A DNA stretch of 64,000 nt, taken from assembly GCA_027923505.1 (NCBI GenBank), contig BROI01000022.1:248001-312000 (forward strand). Direction: 5' to 3'. This stretch comes from Mayamaea pseudoterrestris. Taxonomy: Eukaryota; Bacillariophyta; Bacillariophyceae; Sellaphorales; Sellaphoraceae. This document shows, piece after piece, positions 43,561-54,514 of the stretch. Below the pieces are notes generated by a model, which had not been told where the DNA came from, made no database searches, and saw only the letters and a program-made list of their open reading frames with translations. Positions within the stretch are counted from its first letter, which is position 1. The number at the start of each line of letters is the position of its first letter. A program made the position numbers and the translations under genes.

Positions 43561-45282
43561 ATGTTCCTGCATCGTCCCCTCCTATCGCTACGAACAGCAG
43601 CAGCAAGTCGCTCCTCGCTATTGTCAAAATGTCGCCCTGCCTCGTCATCATCACCGCACCTTGCCACCACATTCTTTTTGCCGGATCCATCCGACGAAAA
43701 TGCCCATCGCCACCACCAGCAACTCACCAAGATTGTCGCCACCATTGGACCAACCTCGGAGCAGGCGGAACCAATGTTGCAGGTTGTATCGGCAGGCATG
43801 ACGGTGATGCGACTCAACTTTTCGCACGCGACGGTGGAGGAAGTGGAGTTGCGGTGCGCCAATCTGCAAGCGGCGCAGCAAGCAGTTGGTGTAGACAATA
43901 ACATGCGCGCAATATTACTTGATACCAAGGTGAATATATGAAATTGAGGATATTGCGTGAAATATGATTGTCACTACTTTGCTCACTCTTGAATTCTTGT
44001 ACAGGGACCCGAGATTCGCACCGGAAAGCTCGCCAACGATCACAGCGGACACGAAACCATGACACTCACGGCTGGCAATACTATAACGCTGCATACCAGT
44101 CAAGACATTCGCGATGCTGGAAGCACTGAGAGTGATTTATTCATTGACTATCCTGGATTAGCAAAGTGCCTCAAACCATCCATGAAGGTACTTTTGGATG
44201 ATGGTGCCATTCTATTGAATGTCCAATCCACCAATATTGAGCAAGGAACTGTCACTTGCACCATTCAAAACACTGGCGACTTGAGGTCACGGGCCGGCAT
44301 CAATCTACCACTCGCTGACATTAGTGACTTGCCTGCCATGTCGGCCAAGGACAAGGCTGACATTATGTATGGCATGACCAAGGACATTGACTTTGTCGCG
44401 GCCAGCTTTGTCCAAAACGCCCAAGCCGTTCGTGACATTCGAGCGCACATTCAAGACTGCGCCAACCAGCTTGGCTGGACCAGCAATGAGCCTCTTCCGC
44501 TGATTGTCAGCAAGATTGAAACGGCCGGTGCGCTCACACAGTTTGACGAGATTCTGCAGGAATCGGATGCCATCATGGTCGCCCGCGGTGACTTGGGCGT
44601 GGAGATTCCACTGGCGCAGGTGACAAACGCACAAAAGGAAATGGTGGCTGCCTGCAACGCGTCGGGCGTTCCGGTGATTGTTGCGACGCAAATGCTGGAA
44701 AGCATGAGCAAGAATCCGCGACCAACGCGAGCCGAAGTGAGTGATGTCACGAATGCAGTCTATGATGGAGCCGACTGTGTCATGCTTTCTGGTGAGACAG
44801 CAAAGGGAAAGTATCCGTCGGAAACAATTACTTTCATGAATGAGATTATATTAAGTGCGGAGCGATATGCTGATTCCGGCGCGCTTGGACGACCAGCGAC
44901 GCACTCGTTTCTGGCGAGCCCCATGTCGCGCGACTCTGCCGTGGCGCGGGCGGCTGTGGCATCGTCGGAGGAGCGACCGGATGCGGCAGCCATTTTGGTG
45001 TTGACAAACAAACTGGATACTGGTCTGCCTAAACTGGTGTCATCGTTTCGGCCAAATGTGCCCATTTTGGCGTTTGTGTCGTCAGCCAAGCTAGGACGCC
45101 AGTTGCAGCTACACCGCGGCATTATTCCCATTGTTGGTCTAGATAATGTAACCAATGCGGAAAGGTTCAAGCAAGCTGTTGGCATGGCGTGCAGTATGGG
45201 CTACGTCAAAAGTGGGAACGAAGTCGTAGTTATCTCGGTGACCGACGACAAAGAAGCGACAATGAAGATTGTAACAGTCTAA
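43561..45282 (+). CDS. Pyruvate kinase with mitochondrial-type leader (one intron)
   Basis: Exons are 43561-43929 and 44005-45282 (548 residues); the 75-bp intron has GTGAAT and TGTACAG ends. The enzyme converts phosphoenolpyruvate and ADP to pyruvate and ATP. Motifs in order: TKIVATIGPTSEQ, MRLNFSHA, DTKGPEIRTG across the splice, ITHE-like region DFVAASFVQNAQAVRDIR, IVSKIETAGAL (catalytic Lys), ARGDLGVEIP, VATQMLESM and DGADCVMLSGETAKGKYP. The C-terminal domain is complete. Residues 1-40 (MFLHRPLLSLRTAAASRSS) are Arg/Ser-rich without acidic residues, as in mitochondrial presequences. An earlier in-frame ATG at 43468 would add 31 residues that include a near-repeat of that leader (HRPLLSL twice), so the start is not settled. 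Confidence 0.93.
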
Positions 45283-45471
45283 TAACTGTATTACCTTTTA
45301 TTGTGTGTTATCTTTCTAAAGATACCTAGCTCTTAGTCTTACAAAATGGAGCTTTACCTCGCTCACATAAATTTGGTAGAATACTGCCCCAATCGGGGTG
45401 GGTCAGTAAAAATGATTGTTTCTAGTACTAGACGCTTTAAACCGACCAAAATATACGCAAGCAGTGCCTGA

Positions 45472-46689
45472 TTAGAACAAATACTCTGCAATGAGCAGTC
45501 GCTCACATCCATTTTCTCCTTGCACTCGTAGCTGTCCGTCGCTCTGTATATCCACTGTCACAACCTCTTCTCCAGAGTGAGATCCATTCTCCTCATTTTC
45601 AACATCGCCTCGTAGCACATATCTTGTTCCAAACTCGGCGAATGACTTCCAGCGATCAATGACTTTTTGCTCTCGCAGCTGCTTATCACCAGCCTTGTCC
45701 ATGACCCAGTCGACGAGAGCGTGCGCCAAGTCACTTGCCAAGACGGCTGCTGCGGTGGAAGGTAGCGATTTTCTACAATGCTCCTGAAGGCAGGTAGCTG
45801 GTCGGATCGACCTGCCGGGCGACTGGCTCAAGTCTGGTGCAAAGGCAACATTGACGCCAATGCCAATTAGGAACCAAGTCTTGTTGTTGACAATTTCATT
45901 TTCAATCAGAGTGCCTGATAGTTTGCAGTCGTCAATTAACACATCATTGGGCCACTTGACAGTCACTTTTGAGAGTGGTGTCTTAGCATGAGAATCGTCG
46001 CCCATTGTATCGCAAGCGTCAAGCATTTGCTTCGCTCGCTCGGCAATCAGCACGGCAATCTGCAGTGGCAGCAGCGTCAATTGTACGGGTATTTCGTCGT
46101 ATGGAATACAAATTGTCAAGTACATATTTCCCGTTTCGTTTCCTTGGCCGCCTTCCCAGTGGCGTCCCTGGGTGCCTCGGCCTTGCCGTTGAACGTCGGC
46201 CAGGACGGCTAGAAAAGGCTGAAGTGTAGAGGGTTGATCTCCTTGTGGATCGACTGCCACGTCGACTGTAGCAGCCCGCTCGTGCAGAAGCCTCCGGGCT
46301 TCATCCTGCGTCGATTGTATAGGAATCTTGATATGCTCCCAATGTATAAGATGAGATTGCTGCAAAACGTCAGTCGAAGAAAGCATGCGGTCGAGAATCG
46401 TCTTGTTCTTTGGCGAAAACGCAAAGGCCGAAACAATGTATCGTTTCGAAGTGAGAAAGGCAAGCGCTGCAATTCTTCCGACCAGGTTTCGTCGATATTG
46501 TACAATCATTGAGACTAGAGGAAGGCCCGGTTTGCTTAGTTGCCTCAATGGAAGCGCTGATTCGAGCTGTTGTGATTGTCGTCGCAAAGAAAATGTCCAT
46601 GAAACGGATGTCGCAAAGAGTATCGCTGCGACGGATATGAAGAAGCGCGCAGTGTGTGAGCGGGACCCACAGCTAAAATCCACTACCAT
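45472..46689 (-). CDS. Biotin-protein ligase (BirA type), probably plastid targeted
   Basis: The enzyme activates biotin with ATP and attaches it to a lysine of carboxylases such as acetyl-CoA carboxylase. The catalytic domain (about 110-330 of 405) shows STQDEA, the adenylate-binding GRGTQGRHWEGGQGN, KWPNDVLIDDCKLSGTLIE with its active-site lysine, and IGIGVNV. A C-terminal SH3-like tail follows, ending in LLIAEYLF. The ATG at 46689 gives a hydrophobic segment, FFISVAAILFATSVSW, followed by TFSLRRQSQQ, which could be a signal peptide with Phe33 at the cleavage site and a plastid transit part. A second Met at residue 61 would give a mitochondrial-like leader instead. Plastid fatty-acid synthesis needs this activity. 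Confidence 0.9.
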   Translation of the reverse strand: MVVDFSCGSRSHTARFFISVAAILFATSVSWTFSLRRQSQQLESALPLRQLSKPGLPLVSMIVQYRRNLVGRIAALAFLTSKRYIVSAFAFSPKNKTILDRMLSSTDVLQQSHLIHWEHIKIPIQSTQDEARRLLHERAATVDVAVDPQGDQPSTLQPFLAVLADVQRQGRGTQGRHWEGGQGNETGNMYLTICIPYDEIPVQLTLLPLQIAVLIAERAKQMLDACDTMGDDSHAKTPLSKVTVKWPNDVLIDDCKLSGTLIENEIVNNKTWFLIGIGVNVAFAPDLSQSPGRSIRPATCLQEHCRKSLPSTAAAVLASDLAHALVDWVMDKAGDKQLREQKVIDRWKSFAEFGTRYVLRGDVENEENGSHSGEEVVTVDIQSDGQLRVQGENGCERLLIAEYLF

Positions 46690-46805
46690 TCTTCAATACT
46701 ATGTGATTTACTATGTAGGAGTCTAATGCAATGATAAAGTGGACCATCGGGTTTGTATACCATGCGAATCTTCAACATATTTCATGTGAACCCGAATGCA
46801 TGCTA

Positions 46806-47942
46806 TTATTCTTCTACGTAATGCTCGTGCTGGTCTTCATGATCCTCGTGATGCCCCTCTTCTTCCTCATAAAATTCTTCGGGTTTTTCGTGATATTCAG
46901 TCTCATGCTCGCCGTAGTGTTCTTGTTCGTGCTCGTGTTCGTGTTCGTGCTCGTGCTCGTCCTCGTCCTCGTGCTCATGCTCGTGTGCGCCTTCGTGCGC
47001 ATGCTCGTCAAAATGCTGCTCCTGCTCGTGTCCGTACTCGTGTTCCTCGACATCCCCATGTTCGATTTGATCATGCTGACTTTCGTCAAACGTTTCTTCA
47101 TGCTGATGATCTCTCATATCGGTTTCCGCTTGGGCTTCATGTTCGTGTGTACCGTCATAGGCAACCTCCTCGACAGGAATGTCACCTTGCACTTCCTCTT
47201 CGATGCGCTGCTCTTGGATATGCTCCTCGTTAACGTTTGGAGTCTCTTCCGGAGTATCCTTGTCTCGCTCATCCGCGTTCTCGGCACCGAACGCATAACT
47301 CATAGGAACGGATCGATCCGGATAGACAATGTAATCGACAGCCTTATACTTTCCATTTTCATCCAAACTGTAAATTTCCAACGCCAAGGTTGCAACCTTG
47401 CCTTGATCCTTTTCATATTGCGCAAATCCCCGCGACCAGTGAAGCATGGGGGCAATCATGGGCGTTATAAAGGAGCGCCAAGGAATGCTTGCCTTTAATA
47501 CTTGACTGTTTGGAATGCGAATCGCCTTGATGGTAGCGCCGACGCCAGCAGCCGATCCCTGAGCCGCAATCAAGCGAGCCTGCTTGAAATCGGCTTGAAT
47601 TAACCAACCGGCCGACCAATGTGGATTGCTAGTTTCGGTGGGGTCATCAAAATACATGCCCACGGCAACCTTTTCCCCTTGCTGGCCGTAATATTGCGCA
47701 GCCTCTTTCATGAATCTTGCTCCATCTGGAGACGTCAGTATGGCTGCTTCCGCTGCACCCAAGGCTGACGTGATCTTGTTGGCAATCCTCGGATCTTTCG
47801 ACGTGGCAACAATGGCGATTAGATCGCCTTGGGATGCCGTTAAAATCGAGTCATGATACTCAAAGGATGGTCGATCAAAGATGCCAACGAAAAAGAAGAG
47901 GACAGCCAGTAGACCAACGATGATTGGAACCAAGGGACCCAT
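46806..47942 (-). CDS. TEX264-like membrane protein with His/Glu-rich tail
   Basis: This 378-residue protein starts with a single membrane helix (residues 5-22, PIIVGLLAVLFFFVG). The next 200 residues resemble the GyrI-like domain of TEX264: VAVGMYFDDP matches the VYYDNP region, PWRSFITPMIAPMLHW sits where TEX264 has its helix, and ATLALEIYSLDENGKYKA matches PRLEIYQEDQ. In animals TEX264 is an ER-phagy receptor. The last 150 residues are Glu, His and Asp, with a near-perfect His-Glu alternation, likely disordered and perhaps metal-binding. I see no clear W/F/Y-x-x-L/I/V motif in an acidic context in the tail. The long valine/leucine frame on the other strand is a shadow of the tail. Confidence 0.7.
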   Translation of the reverse strand: MGPLVPIIVGLLAVLFFFVGIFDRPSFEYHDSILTASQGDLIAIVATSKDPRIANKITSALGAAEAAILTSPDGARFMKEAAQYYGQQGEKVAVGMYFDDPTETSNPHWSAGWLIQADFKQARLIAAQGSAAGVGATIKAIRIPNSQVLKASIPWRSFITPMIAPMLHWSRGFAQYEKDQGKVATLALEIYSLDENGKYKAVDYIVYPDRSVPMSYAFGAENADERDKDTPEETPNVNEEHIQEQRIEEEVQGDIPVEEVAYDGTHEHEAQAETDMRDHQHEETFDESQHDQIEHGDVEEHEYGHEQEQHFDEHAHEGAHEHEHEDEDEHEHEHEHEHEQEHYGEHETEYHEKPEEFYEEEEGHHEDHEDQHEHYVEE

Positions 47943-48232
47943 GGTGACTTAATGTGAGCCGTCAGGATAAATGCAGTCGACCTGTTGGGTTCGACAGGTC
48001 ACGTCTTGTCACGAGAGAATCGTGAGATCCGCCGCGGCGTCGCGCCAAATGACTCTGTGACTGTCGCATTGAGAACCGTTCGGACAGGCGCTACTTGTCG
48101 TTCCTTTCCATCATGAGACGACAGAGAAGTGGGCCCAAGTCGTACGGTACGTACGCGTCGCACAAAAGTAGCAGAAACAAGCGATGCAACACTTTACTCA
48201 GGTAAACGCATATCGCAGATTTATGATTTGAC

Positions 48233-49654
48233 TCATGCAGCTGACCGCGCAACTTCCTCTTCGGTTCCTCGTTTTGTTGACGACACATCGAAAGACTCTG
48301 GCCCAAAGATTGCTCGAAGACCTTCGTTGCTATTGAACATGAGACTATGATCATGTGGAACTCCCGGAACAATGCTTCGATGATAAGGAATTCCGAGCAA
48401 CTCCATCGACCTAACATAACGCTCATGACGCTCGAGTCGCGTTCGTCCCTGCATCATATCGGAGCACGTGGTTTCCAACCCATGCGAGTCGCACCACCCC
48501 GCGTCGTGTCCCGGAACGTTGCAAACATCGAGGCTTCCTGCAAGGTATACCATGTTTCGGCTTCGAAGTCGTTGCAGCAAATGGTCCGTGCCGAGTGTTT
48601 GTAACACTTTTGCGACATACGAAACAGTGTCGTTTCCAACGCCCATATACAAACCATGGCCCCAATCATTATATTCGGGGCATGTCTTGACAAAAGGTTG
48701 CATCCACTCGCCACCAATCCAGCGTAAAGGAGTCAAATACGCATAGGAGGACGGATTGGCAACGACTCCATGAAAGAGTGAATCATTCCAGGAAGAAGTC
48801 ATGAGCGCCCATCGCTGCACAAACTGACCACCAGAAGAATGGCCAACAATGGCCACTCTCTGAAGAGATGTATAATTGGATGTATTGACTGTTTGGATTA
48901 AAAGATCAATAGCTTGAAACGAGCTGAATGAGTCGCTCTGCAGCTCCAAAGGGTACATCGCTGCCTCTCCATAGCGCCATGCACCGTCTGCTTCATTACT
49001 CCAACGTATAGCAGTCCCATTATCAATAATTTCCAATTCATCATCGTCCATGTTTGGAAACCGTGGAGCCACAAGAAGAACATTTTCTGGATCAAAGTGG
49101 GACTGTTGCTTTATTGCCGCCGTGCTTGCACAGAAATAATCGTCGGCGTTTCTCCCTGCACGGTGAATGACAATCAGAATCATTTGTACGCGGGCAACAG
49201 CATCTGTTTGGTGCAATTTTCTCAAGTCTCCATGACTGGAATAGTAGACAAACTTGGCGTCTTCATTCTTGTCATCATTTCCAGCCGGCAGTCCATACAA
49301 AGCTTGTGCTTGACCTTGGCACAGCTTATATCGTGGCAACACTTGAACCAAGGGATCCATTATCAAAGTTTCCGCTAAACACAGGTAGTTTTCAATGCAT
49401 TGATAGCCATAGGCGCATCCAGTCCGTTCATCGTCGCGGCAGCATGTAGCATTGTAGGAACCGAGATCGTTCGGTATGCAAAAGGAGGTTGTCGTCGTCG
49501 CATCCGCGGCGCTGTCACCCGCCAAAGCCGCGCAGCAAGTATTTCCCGTCGGGCAAGAGCCTCCTCCATTTTCCACAGAACAGCTTTCAAACGAGATAGC
49601 TACTGGTAAGCTAACAATCAAGACAGCAAACAGCAACCAATGAAGCAGCTTCAT
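48233..49654 (-). CDS. Secreted alpha/beta hydrolase with cysteine-rich N-terminal module
   Basis: From the ATG at 49654 the 473-residue product begins with a signal peptide, MKLLHWLLFAVLIVSLP. Residues 23-95 hold ten or more cysteines (SCPTGNTCC, NATCCRDDERTGCAYGYQC), resembling a granulin-like or knottin module. The catalytic part has VGHSSGGQF (nucleophile elbow, catalytic Ser), a candidate acid in LAGSLDVCN and the histidine in GVPHDHS. Several NxS/T sites (NGT, NTS, NYT, NDS, NDT) fit a secreted glycoprotein. The substrate is unknown; esterase or peptidase activity are both possible. The longer frame to 49726 would bury the signal peptide. It lies upstream of the TEX264-like gene on the same strand. 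Confidence 0.85.
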   Translation of the reverse strand: MKLLHWLLFAVLIVSLPVAISFESCSVENGGGSCPTGNTCCAALAGDSAADATTTTSFCIPNDLGSYNATCCRDDERTGCAYGYQCIENYLCLAETLIMDPLVQVLPRYKLCQGQAQALYGLPAGNDDKNEDAKFVYYSSHGDLRKLHQTDAVARVQMILIVIHRAGRNADDYFCASTAAIKQQSHFDPENVLLVAPRFPNMDDDELEIIDNGTAIRWSNEADGAWRYGEAAMYPLELQSDSFSSFQAIDLLIQTVNTSNYTSLQRVAIVGHSSGGQFVQRWALMTSSWNDSLFHGVVANPSSYAYLTPLRWIGGEWMQPFVKTCPEYNDWGHGLYMGVGNDTVSYVAKVLQTLGTDHLLQRLRSRNMVYLAGSLDVCNVPGHDAGWCDSHGLETTCSDMMQGRTRLERHERYVRSMELLGIPYHRSIVPGVPHDHSLMFNSNEGLRAIFGPESFDVSSTKRGTEEEVARSAA

Positions 49655-49818
49655 GATCGACGAAATCTCTCGTCGCAAAGAACAAATTTGAGTACCGGTA
49701 AGATTTAGCTTAGCCATACCAACCACAATGCCGACTTGTACTTGGCATTACTATGCCATTCCTAAATACGAGACCCAAGTAGCGAAATAGAGCTTGTAAA
49801 CTTTATTATTATTGTTTA

Positions 49819-52520
49819 TTACTTGCTCTGCCAGCTTGGGCCGCCAGTGTTCCATCCACCACCTCGCGCCGTCTGCTGCTGATTCGACCATCCACTGGAC
49901 TGGTTTGATGTACTGGCCGCCTGGTTTTGCATTCCAAACGGCTGCTGCTGTCCAAGTTGTGGAGGAGGGCCCTGCTGCTGCTGTTGCTGGAATTGCGGAA
50001 GTGGACCACCACCGCCACGGCCGCCTCCCTTTCTTCCTCGATGCTGGTCGTCGCCACCAGCGCCTTGCTGATGCACTTGTTGCTGTTGCGGCGGGCCGTA
50101 AGGGTCTTGCATATTGCCGTATCCGCCGCGAAAGTCTTGCTGGTAGCCCATGCTATACTGCGGTTGACCGCCATAGCCGCCTTGAGGATATTGACTATGA
50201 GTCTGGTATTGCTGCTGCTGGTTGTTGTTCCGCCCGCGATAGCCTCCATTGTTAGAATTGTTGTTAGTATTGTTGTTCTTTTGCTGGTATCCGCCGCCGC
50301 CTCCACCAACTCCACTTGCTGAACCACCAGAATGATTTTGGTCGTCGGCATAGTGAGGGTATCCACCGCCTTGCTGCATGCCTTGCGGGTAGCCAAAGCT
50401 GCCTTGCACACCACCGGCAAACTGACCGCCGTAGCCATAATTGTAGCCAATGCCACCTTGGTGCTGTCCCATGTGGAAGGGCGGCTGTTGACCGTAATAT
50501 CCATACGGAGGCATGTTTGGCATACCAGGTGGCATGCCAGCTTGATGAGCCGAGTCATTCGCACCTGGGCCAGTCGTCAAGCCGCCAGGTGCATTGCCCG
50601 ACGAAGGCGCAGAACCAGCACTTCCGTAAAGACTTGGAGGAGGTGCCTGCTGCGGCTGGTGCAGTTGATCGGGCTTGTTGTCCTGCGGGTGAATACCTGT
50701 GCCAAGGACGGGTCCAGCGGGCGTAGGACCAGGGAAACTTGGGAAACTGCTATTGTTGTAATTGTACATTCCCATGCCGTATTGACCGCCATATCCTTGC
50801 TGCGGCGGAGGCATGTACGAGGTCGCAGCCGGATTGTATTCACTTGGTGCAGACTGTGGCGGAAACGTCATTTGGTTGTCGTGACTCGACATAGGCTGGT
50901 GAACGTTGAGTGAAGTTTCATCAAGCTTGTTTTCCAACTCGTGCACAAGGACTGCATTCGTTGGCATGGGAGGCATGCCTCCAATTGAAAGTCCCGGTGG
51001 CGGCCGAGCTGGCGAGGCAACGCCTGGCGGCGGGGGATGCGGAAGACTCTCCTGCTTGGCAGACGCAACGACATCAGCACCCGTCGTGTCAAGACTTGGT
51101 CCGTCGTTGTCATTTCCAAAAGATCCAAATCCAAAATCAAGATTGTCGTCGGCATCGCCCGTTTCCCAGTGGCCCATGTTGAGTACACTCGCAGGTTTTT
51201 GTGGCGGCTTTGGAGCTCTTGGCTTCGGAGCCTTGCTCTCAACAGGAGCGCCCATACCCATCTCTAATTGAACTGGAGCTTCACCCCATGCAGGGGCACT
51301 AGGTACCGGTGCCGGGGGTGGTACAACAGACTGTGGCAGTGGTGCTGGCGATGAAGGAGCAATTGGTTGCTGCACAGGAGGCGGAGAAATGGCTTGCACA
51401 GGAGTTACATGCTGTGTACGAGGTGGAGATGCAGGAGGCGGATTGAAACTGGCGGGAGGTTCTGGAGGAGATACTGGCTTTGGCTTTTCGTTGCGAATCA
51501 AATGCGCCGATCCCATGGTTGCCCAAACATTTCCTCCTGGACGAGGAGCTTGCGTCGGAGGACCGACAGGCGCGGGTGGAGCATATACTGACTCGAGCTC
51601 TCGTGCAGGCGAAGGAGGCAAAGTGACTGGTAAAGGCTCAGGTTCCTCAATCTCTGGCAAAGGGGCTGGAGTTGGTGCAGGAGGAGCAGCAGCTTCCGTC
51701 TTTTTGGCCCACGCACCTTGAGGCGCGCGAACATTGCTGACCGCTGGAAAACCAGCCGGCGCAGCAGGAGCAGTTACTTCATCCTTGACTTCCTTAGCTC
51801 CATTCTCTGGCTTTGTTGGTACAGGCGATCGGCTTCGAGTAGAACTTTCTCGGCCTCGGCCAGCACCTCGACCGCCTTCTCGTCCAGCAAAACGCTCACC
51901 CCGTCCTCGACCACCGCGACCTTCCGAGCGACCACGGCCTTCGGAACGACCACGACCTCCAAAACTACCGCCTCGTCCTCCGCCAGAAGGTTTCGCAGCA
52001 GCAGCAATTGCCTTGGCAGGAGCTCGCTTGTTGACATCCTCCCACTCTTCCTCGGCCGGTGTTTCAGGCTCCTCCCACCAAAGCGAAATGGCAGCTCGAA
52101 TCTTTGCCTCGTCGCCCTTTAACGATTTCACAAGCTTGTCAAGATCATTGATTTTGTGTGGAGGACAAGCTTCCTTCAACTGCAGTAGATTGAAAATGTC
52201 AGAAAAGTAAGAGGTGAGTTGAAGCGAAGCGACGGTCATTTTTTCACTGCACTTGAACAAATGACATAAAGAAGAGAGCAAACGTCATAATTTTCTTCAA
52301 ACTAATTTTCTCTCCAAAGTGATTATAAAAAGCGATATTTGCAAAACATTTCGCATCACTTCCTACGATAATGTCAATTCCATGGACAGCTCGACAAAAA
52401 TCTTGTGCAACAACGACTTACACTTTCCGTCAGCTTTCCATAATTACTGGCGCCGCCACGCCCACCTCTGCCGCGACTGGATCTTCCAGATCCAGCAGCA
52501 GTGCTCGTTGGTCCTGCCAT
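49819..52520 (-). CDS. RGG- and Gln-rich protein with Def1/UBAP2-like CUE/UBA domain (one intron)
   Basis: Exons are complement(52422..52520) and complement(49819..52179); the 242-bp intron has GTAAGT and CTGCAG ends, and phase 0 is kept. The 819-residue product begins MAGPTSTAAGSGRSSRGRGG. Residues 34-80 (INDLDKLVKSLKGDEAKIRA, then ISLWWEEP and EEWEDVNKR) look like a ubiquitin-binding CUE/UBA helix bundle ending in the W-E-x-V form seen in yeast Def1. Then come RGG/GRGR repeats, a long Pro-rich region and a Gly/Gln/Tyr-rich tail that is typical of RNA-granule proteins. It may act in RNA-polymerase degradation or in RNA metabolism. Without the splice the frame would begin within the intron (52281), which is why the upstream exon was sought. 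Confidence 0.78.
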
Positions 52521-52882
52521 TGCTAATTTTTAGTTAGAGAAAATGTATATCAGAGTGATGCTATCGCTCGAGTTTGTTTCCGCAGCTGCTTCCATCCGCG
52601 CGCAGCCACCGCGATTGGCGCGCCGTGGCGGCTCTGTGCAGACACGTTAGTAGGCGGCTGTACTTTCGTGTGGATGGCTATCATTGAGTCGAACGAGTCG
52701 GATTGTGGACGGTTTGCAATATGACTGACATTTAAGATTTGGGCTTTCACGATGTGACAAAACGGCTGGAACTTCGGAAGAAACGATCGTAATGGTTACA
52801 GCCGTTTCCGTTGAAAGGTATCTTTTGTGTCCAAAACGCACAAGACGTTTTCGCATCAGGCCTCGTCATTAACCCGACGACC
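52521..52882. promoter_or_regulatory. Shared upstream region of divergent Def1-like and MFS genes
   Basis: The two genes diverge from this 362-bp gap. It contains a GC-rich part (GCGATTGGCGCGCC near 52611-52624) with an inverted CCAAT word (ATTGG). Function is inferred from position only. Confidence 0.35.
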
Positions 52883-54514
52883 ATGGCGAACCGAGGAAGC
52901 CGTCACGACGATGATGCTTCCATCGAGGCTCCATACGTGTCCATCAATGTCCAAGATGGAAGCGGATATACTTACAATAATCAATATGAAAATCCAACCG
53001 TGCCTCCCGTCATGGACATGAGCAGCGACGAGACCGATGACGACGAGGACAATCATTCAATAAGTAGCGTTCTCACAGCGGAAGGGATTCATGATATTGT
53101 CGGTTTCTACTGCGTCTGCCTCGTTATTCTGATTGGAGATATGTCTCGCGGCGTCATGTTTCCAAGCATGTGGCCTTTGGTCGAGTCGCTGGGCGGCGAT
53201 CAAGTGCTGCTTGGATATGCAGTGGCTGCTTTTTCCTTTGGCAGAGTCCTTGTAAATCCGCTCTTTGGGGCGTGGAGTCATCAATTTGGATACACAAAGA
53301 CGCTTGTATTGTCGACGACTATACTCTTGTTCGGTACCTTGACGTACACGCAAATCCAAACTGTTGGAAGGCCCGAATTTCTGATAGTTTCCCAGACAAT
53401 TCTCGGTAGGAAGATGTGATAATACTACGCGTACCTCATGTACTCTTTCGTTAAACGCTCAACTTGTTTAACACCTCTTTCCGTCCAGGCATTGGGAGTG
53501 GAACGTTGGGAGTGACCCGCGCCTTTGTCGCCGATGTCACGGCCAAGCGACAGCGAACCGTTTACATGGGCTTGATTACTGCCGTCCAATACGGTGGGTT
53601 CACCGTAACGCCGATCTTTGGCGCTCTTTTCAACTATCTTTTCCAGGACGACGATTACCGTATTCCGTTCCTGCCATTTATAAGTTTCAACAAGTTTACC
53701 ATGCCAGCAATCTTCATGGCAACCATTGTTGCCTTTACTTTATTCATTCTTCTCACCTACTTTAAAGACCGTCATCGGATAACGACTCTGAAGGAAGCAA
53801 AAAAGCCATCACTAAAGAGGCAAGCAATCGACGAAGTCGCCAATGCACCAACATGCCTGTGCCTGACCGTGTACGACTGCTGCATTTTGGGATGCATGCT
53901 ACTCAATGTTTCGACCAAGGGAAGTATTGCGGCTTTTGAAACACTAGGCATTGCCATTGCCGAAGCACAGTTTGGCATGGTGTCATCGCGTGCAGGATTT
54001 ATTGTTGCTTTGTGCGGATCCCTTGGGGTTGTTTCGCTACTGAACATGGACAAGTTGGCCTTGTTTCTTACGGACCTGCAAATGATCATGGGTGGAATGA
54101 TTGTCATGTGCATTGGCATTCTATCACTTGGTCTAGCGGGTGACTCACAGTGGATCTATGTCTTTGCCATGCTCATGATTTACAGCATTGGTTATCCCGT
54201 CGGCCATACTGCCGTGATTGGGCTTTTTTCTAAGAGTGAGTGAACATAATCGTCTGGTTTTGGAAGATGATAGGTGTACTTGCTCACATCTGCGACCCTT
54301 TGCCTTAGTCGTCGGCCGCCGACCTCAAGGAACCTTGCTAGGCTATTTCGCATCGGCAGGATCGGTTGCTCGCATGTTGTTTCCGGTCATGTCGGGATAT
54401 ATTGCCAGGTATAGCGCCGTTGATACACTGTTTTGGGTGCTTATGGTGGTTCTCCTCGTGTCAACAGCCTTTGTTGCCGTCTACCGCAACATCCTTTCCT
54501 TGCTTTCATCGTGA
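52883..54514 (+). CDS. Major facilitator transporter, MFSD8/CLN7-like (three exons)
   Basis: Exons are 52883-53405, 53489-54235 and 54309-54514 (491 residues); introns are 83 and 73 bp. The joins give TILGIGSGTLGVTRAFVADV and GLFSKIVGRRPQGTLLGY, both natural for this family. The acidic, Ser-rich N-terminus (about 70 residues) precedes roughly twelve hydrophobic helices. FSFGRVLVNPLFGAWSHQFG is the loop 2-3 signature, and NKFTMPAIFMA in the middle resembles MFSD8, a lysosomal or endosomal channel/transporter. The ligand is unknown. Frame upstream of 52883 has no ATG. Confidence 0.85.

Noticed and set aside
46731-47498. 255-codon plus-strand frame rich in Val, Leu and Phe
   Set aside because: It is the reverse reading of the His/Glu-rich tail of the minus-strand TEX264-like gene.
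49809-51737. Long plus- and minus-strand frames overlapping the RGG/Gln-rich gene
   Set aside because: They arise from its repetitive Gly/Pro/Gln codons; only the 49819-52179 frame gives ordered domains.
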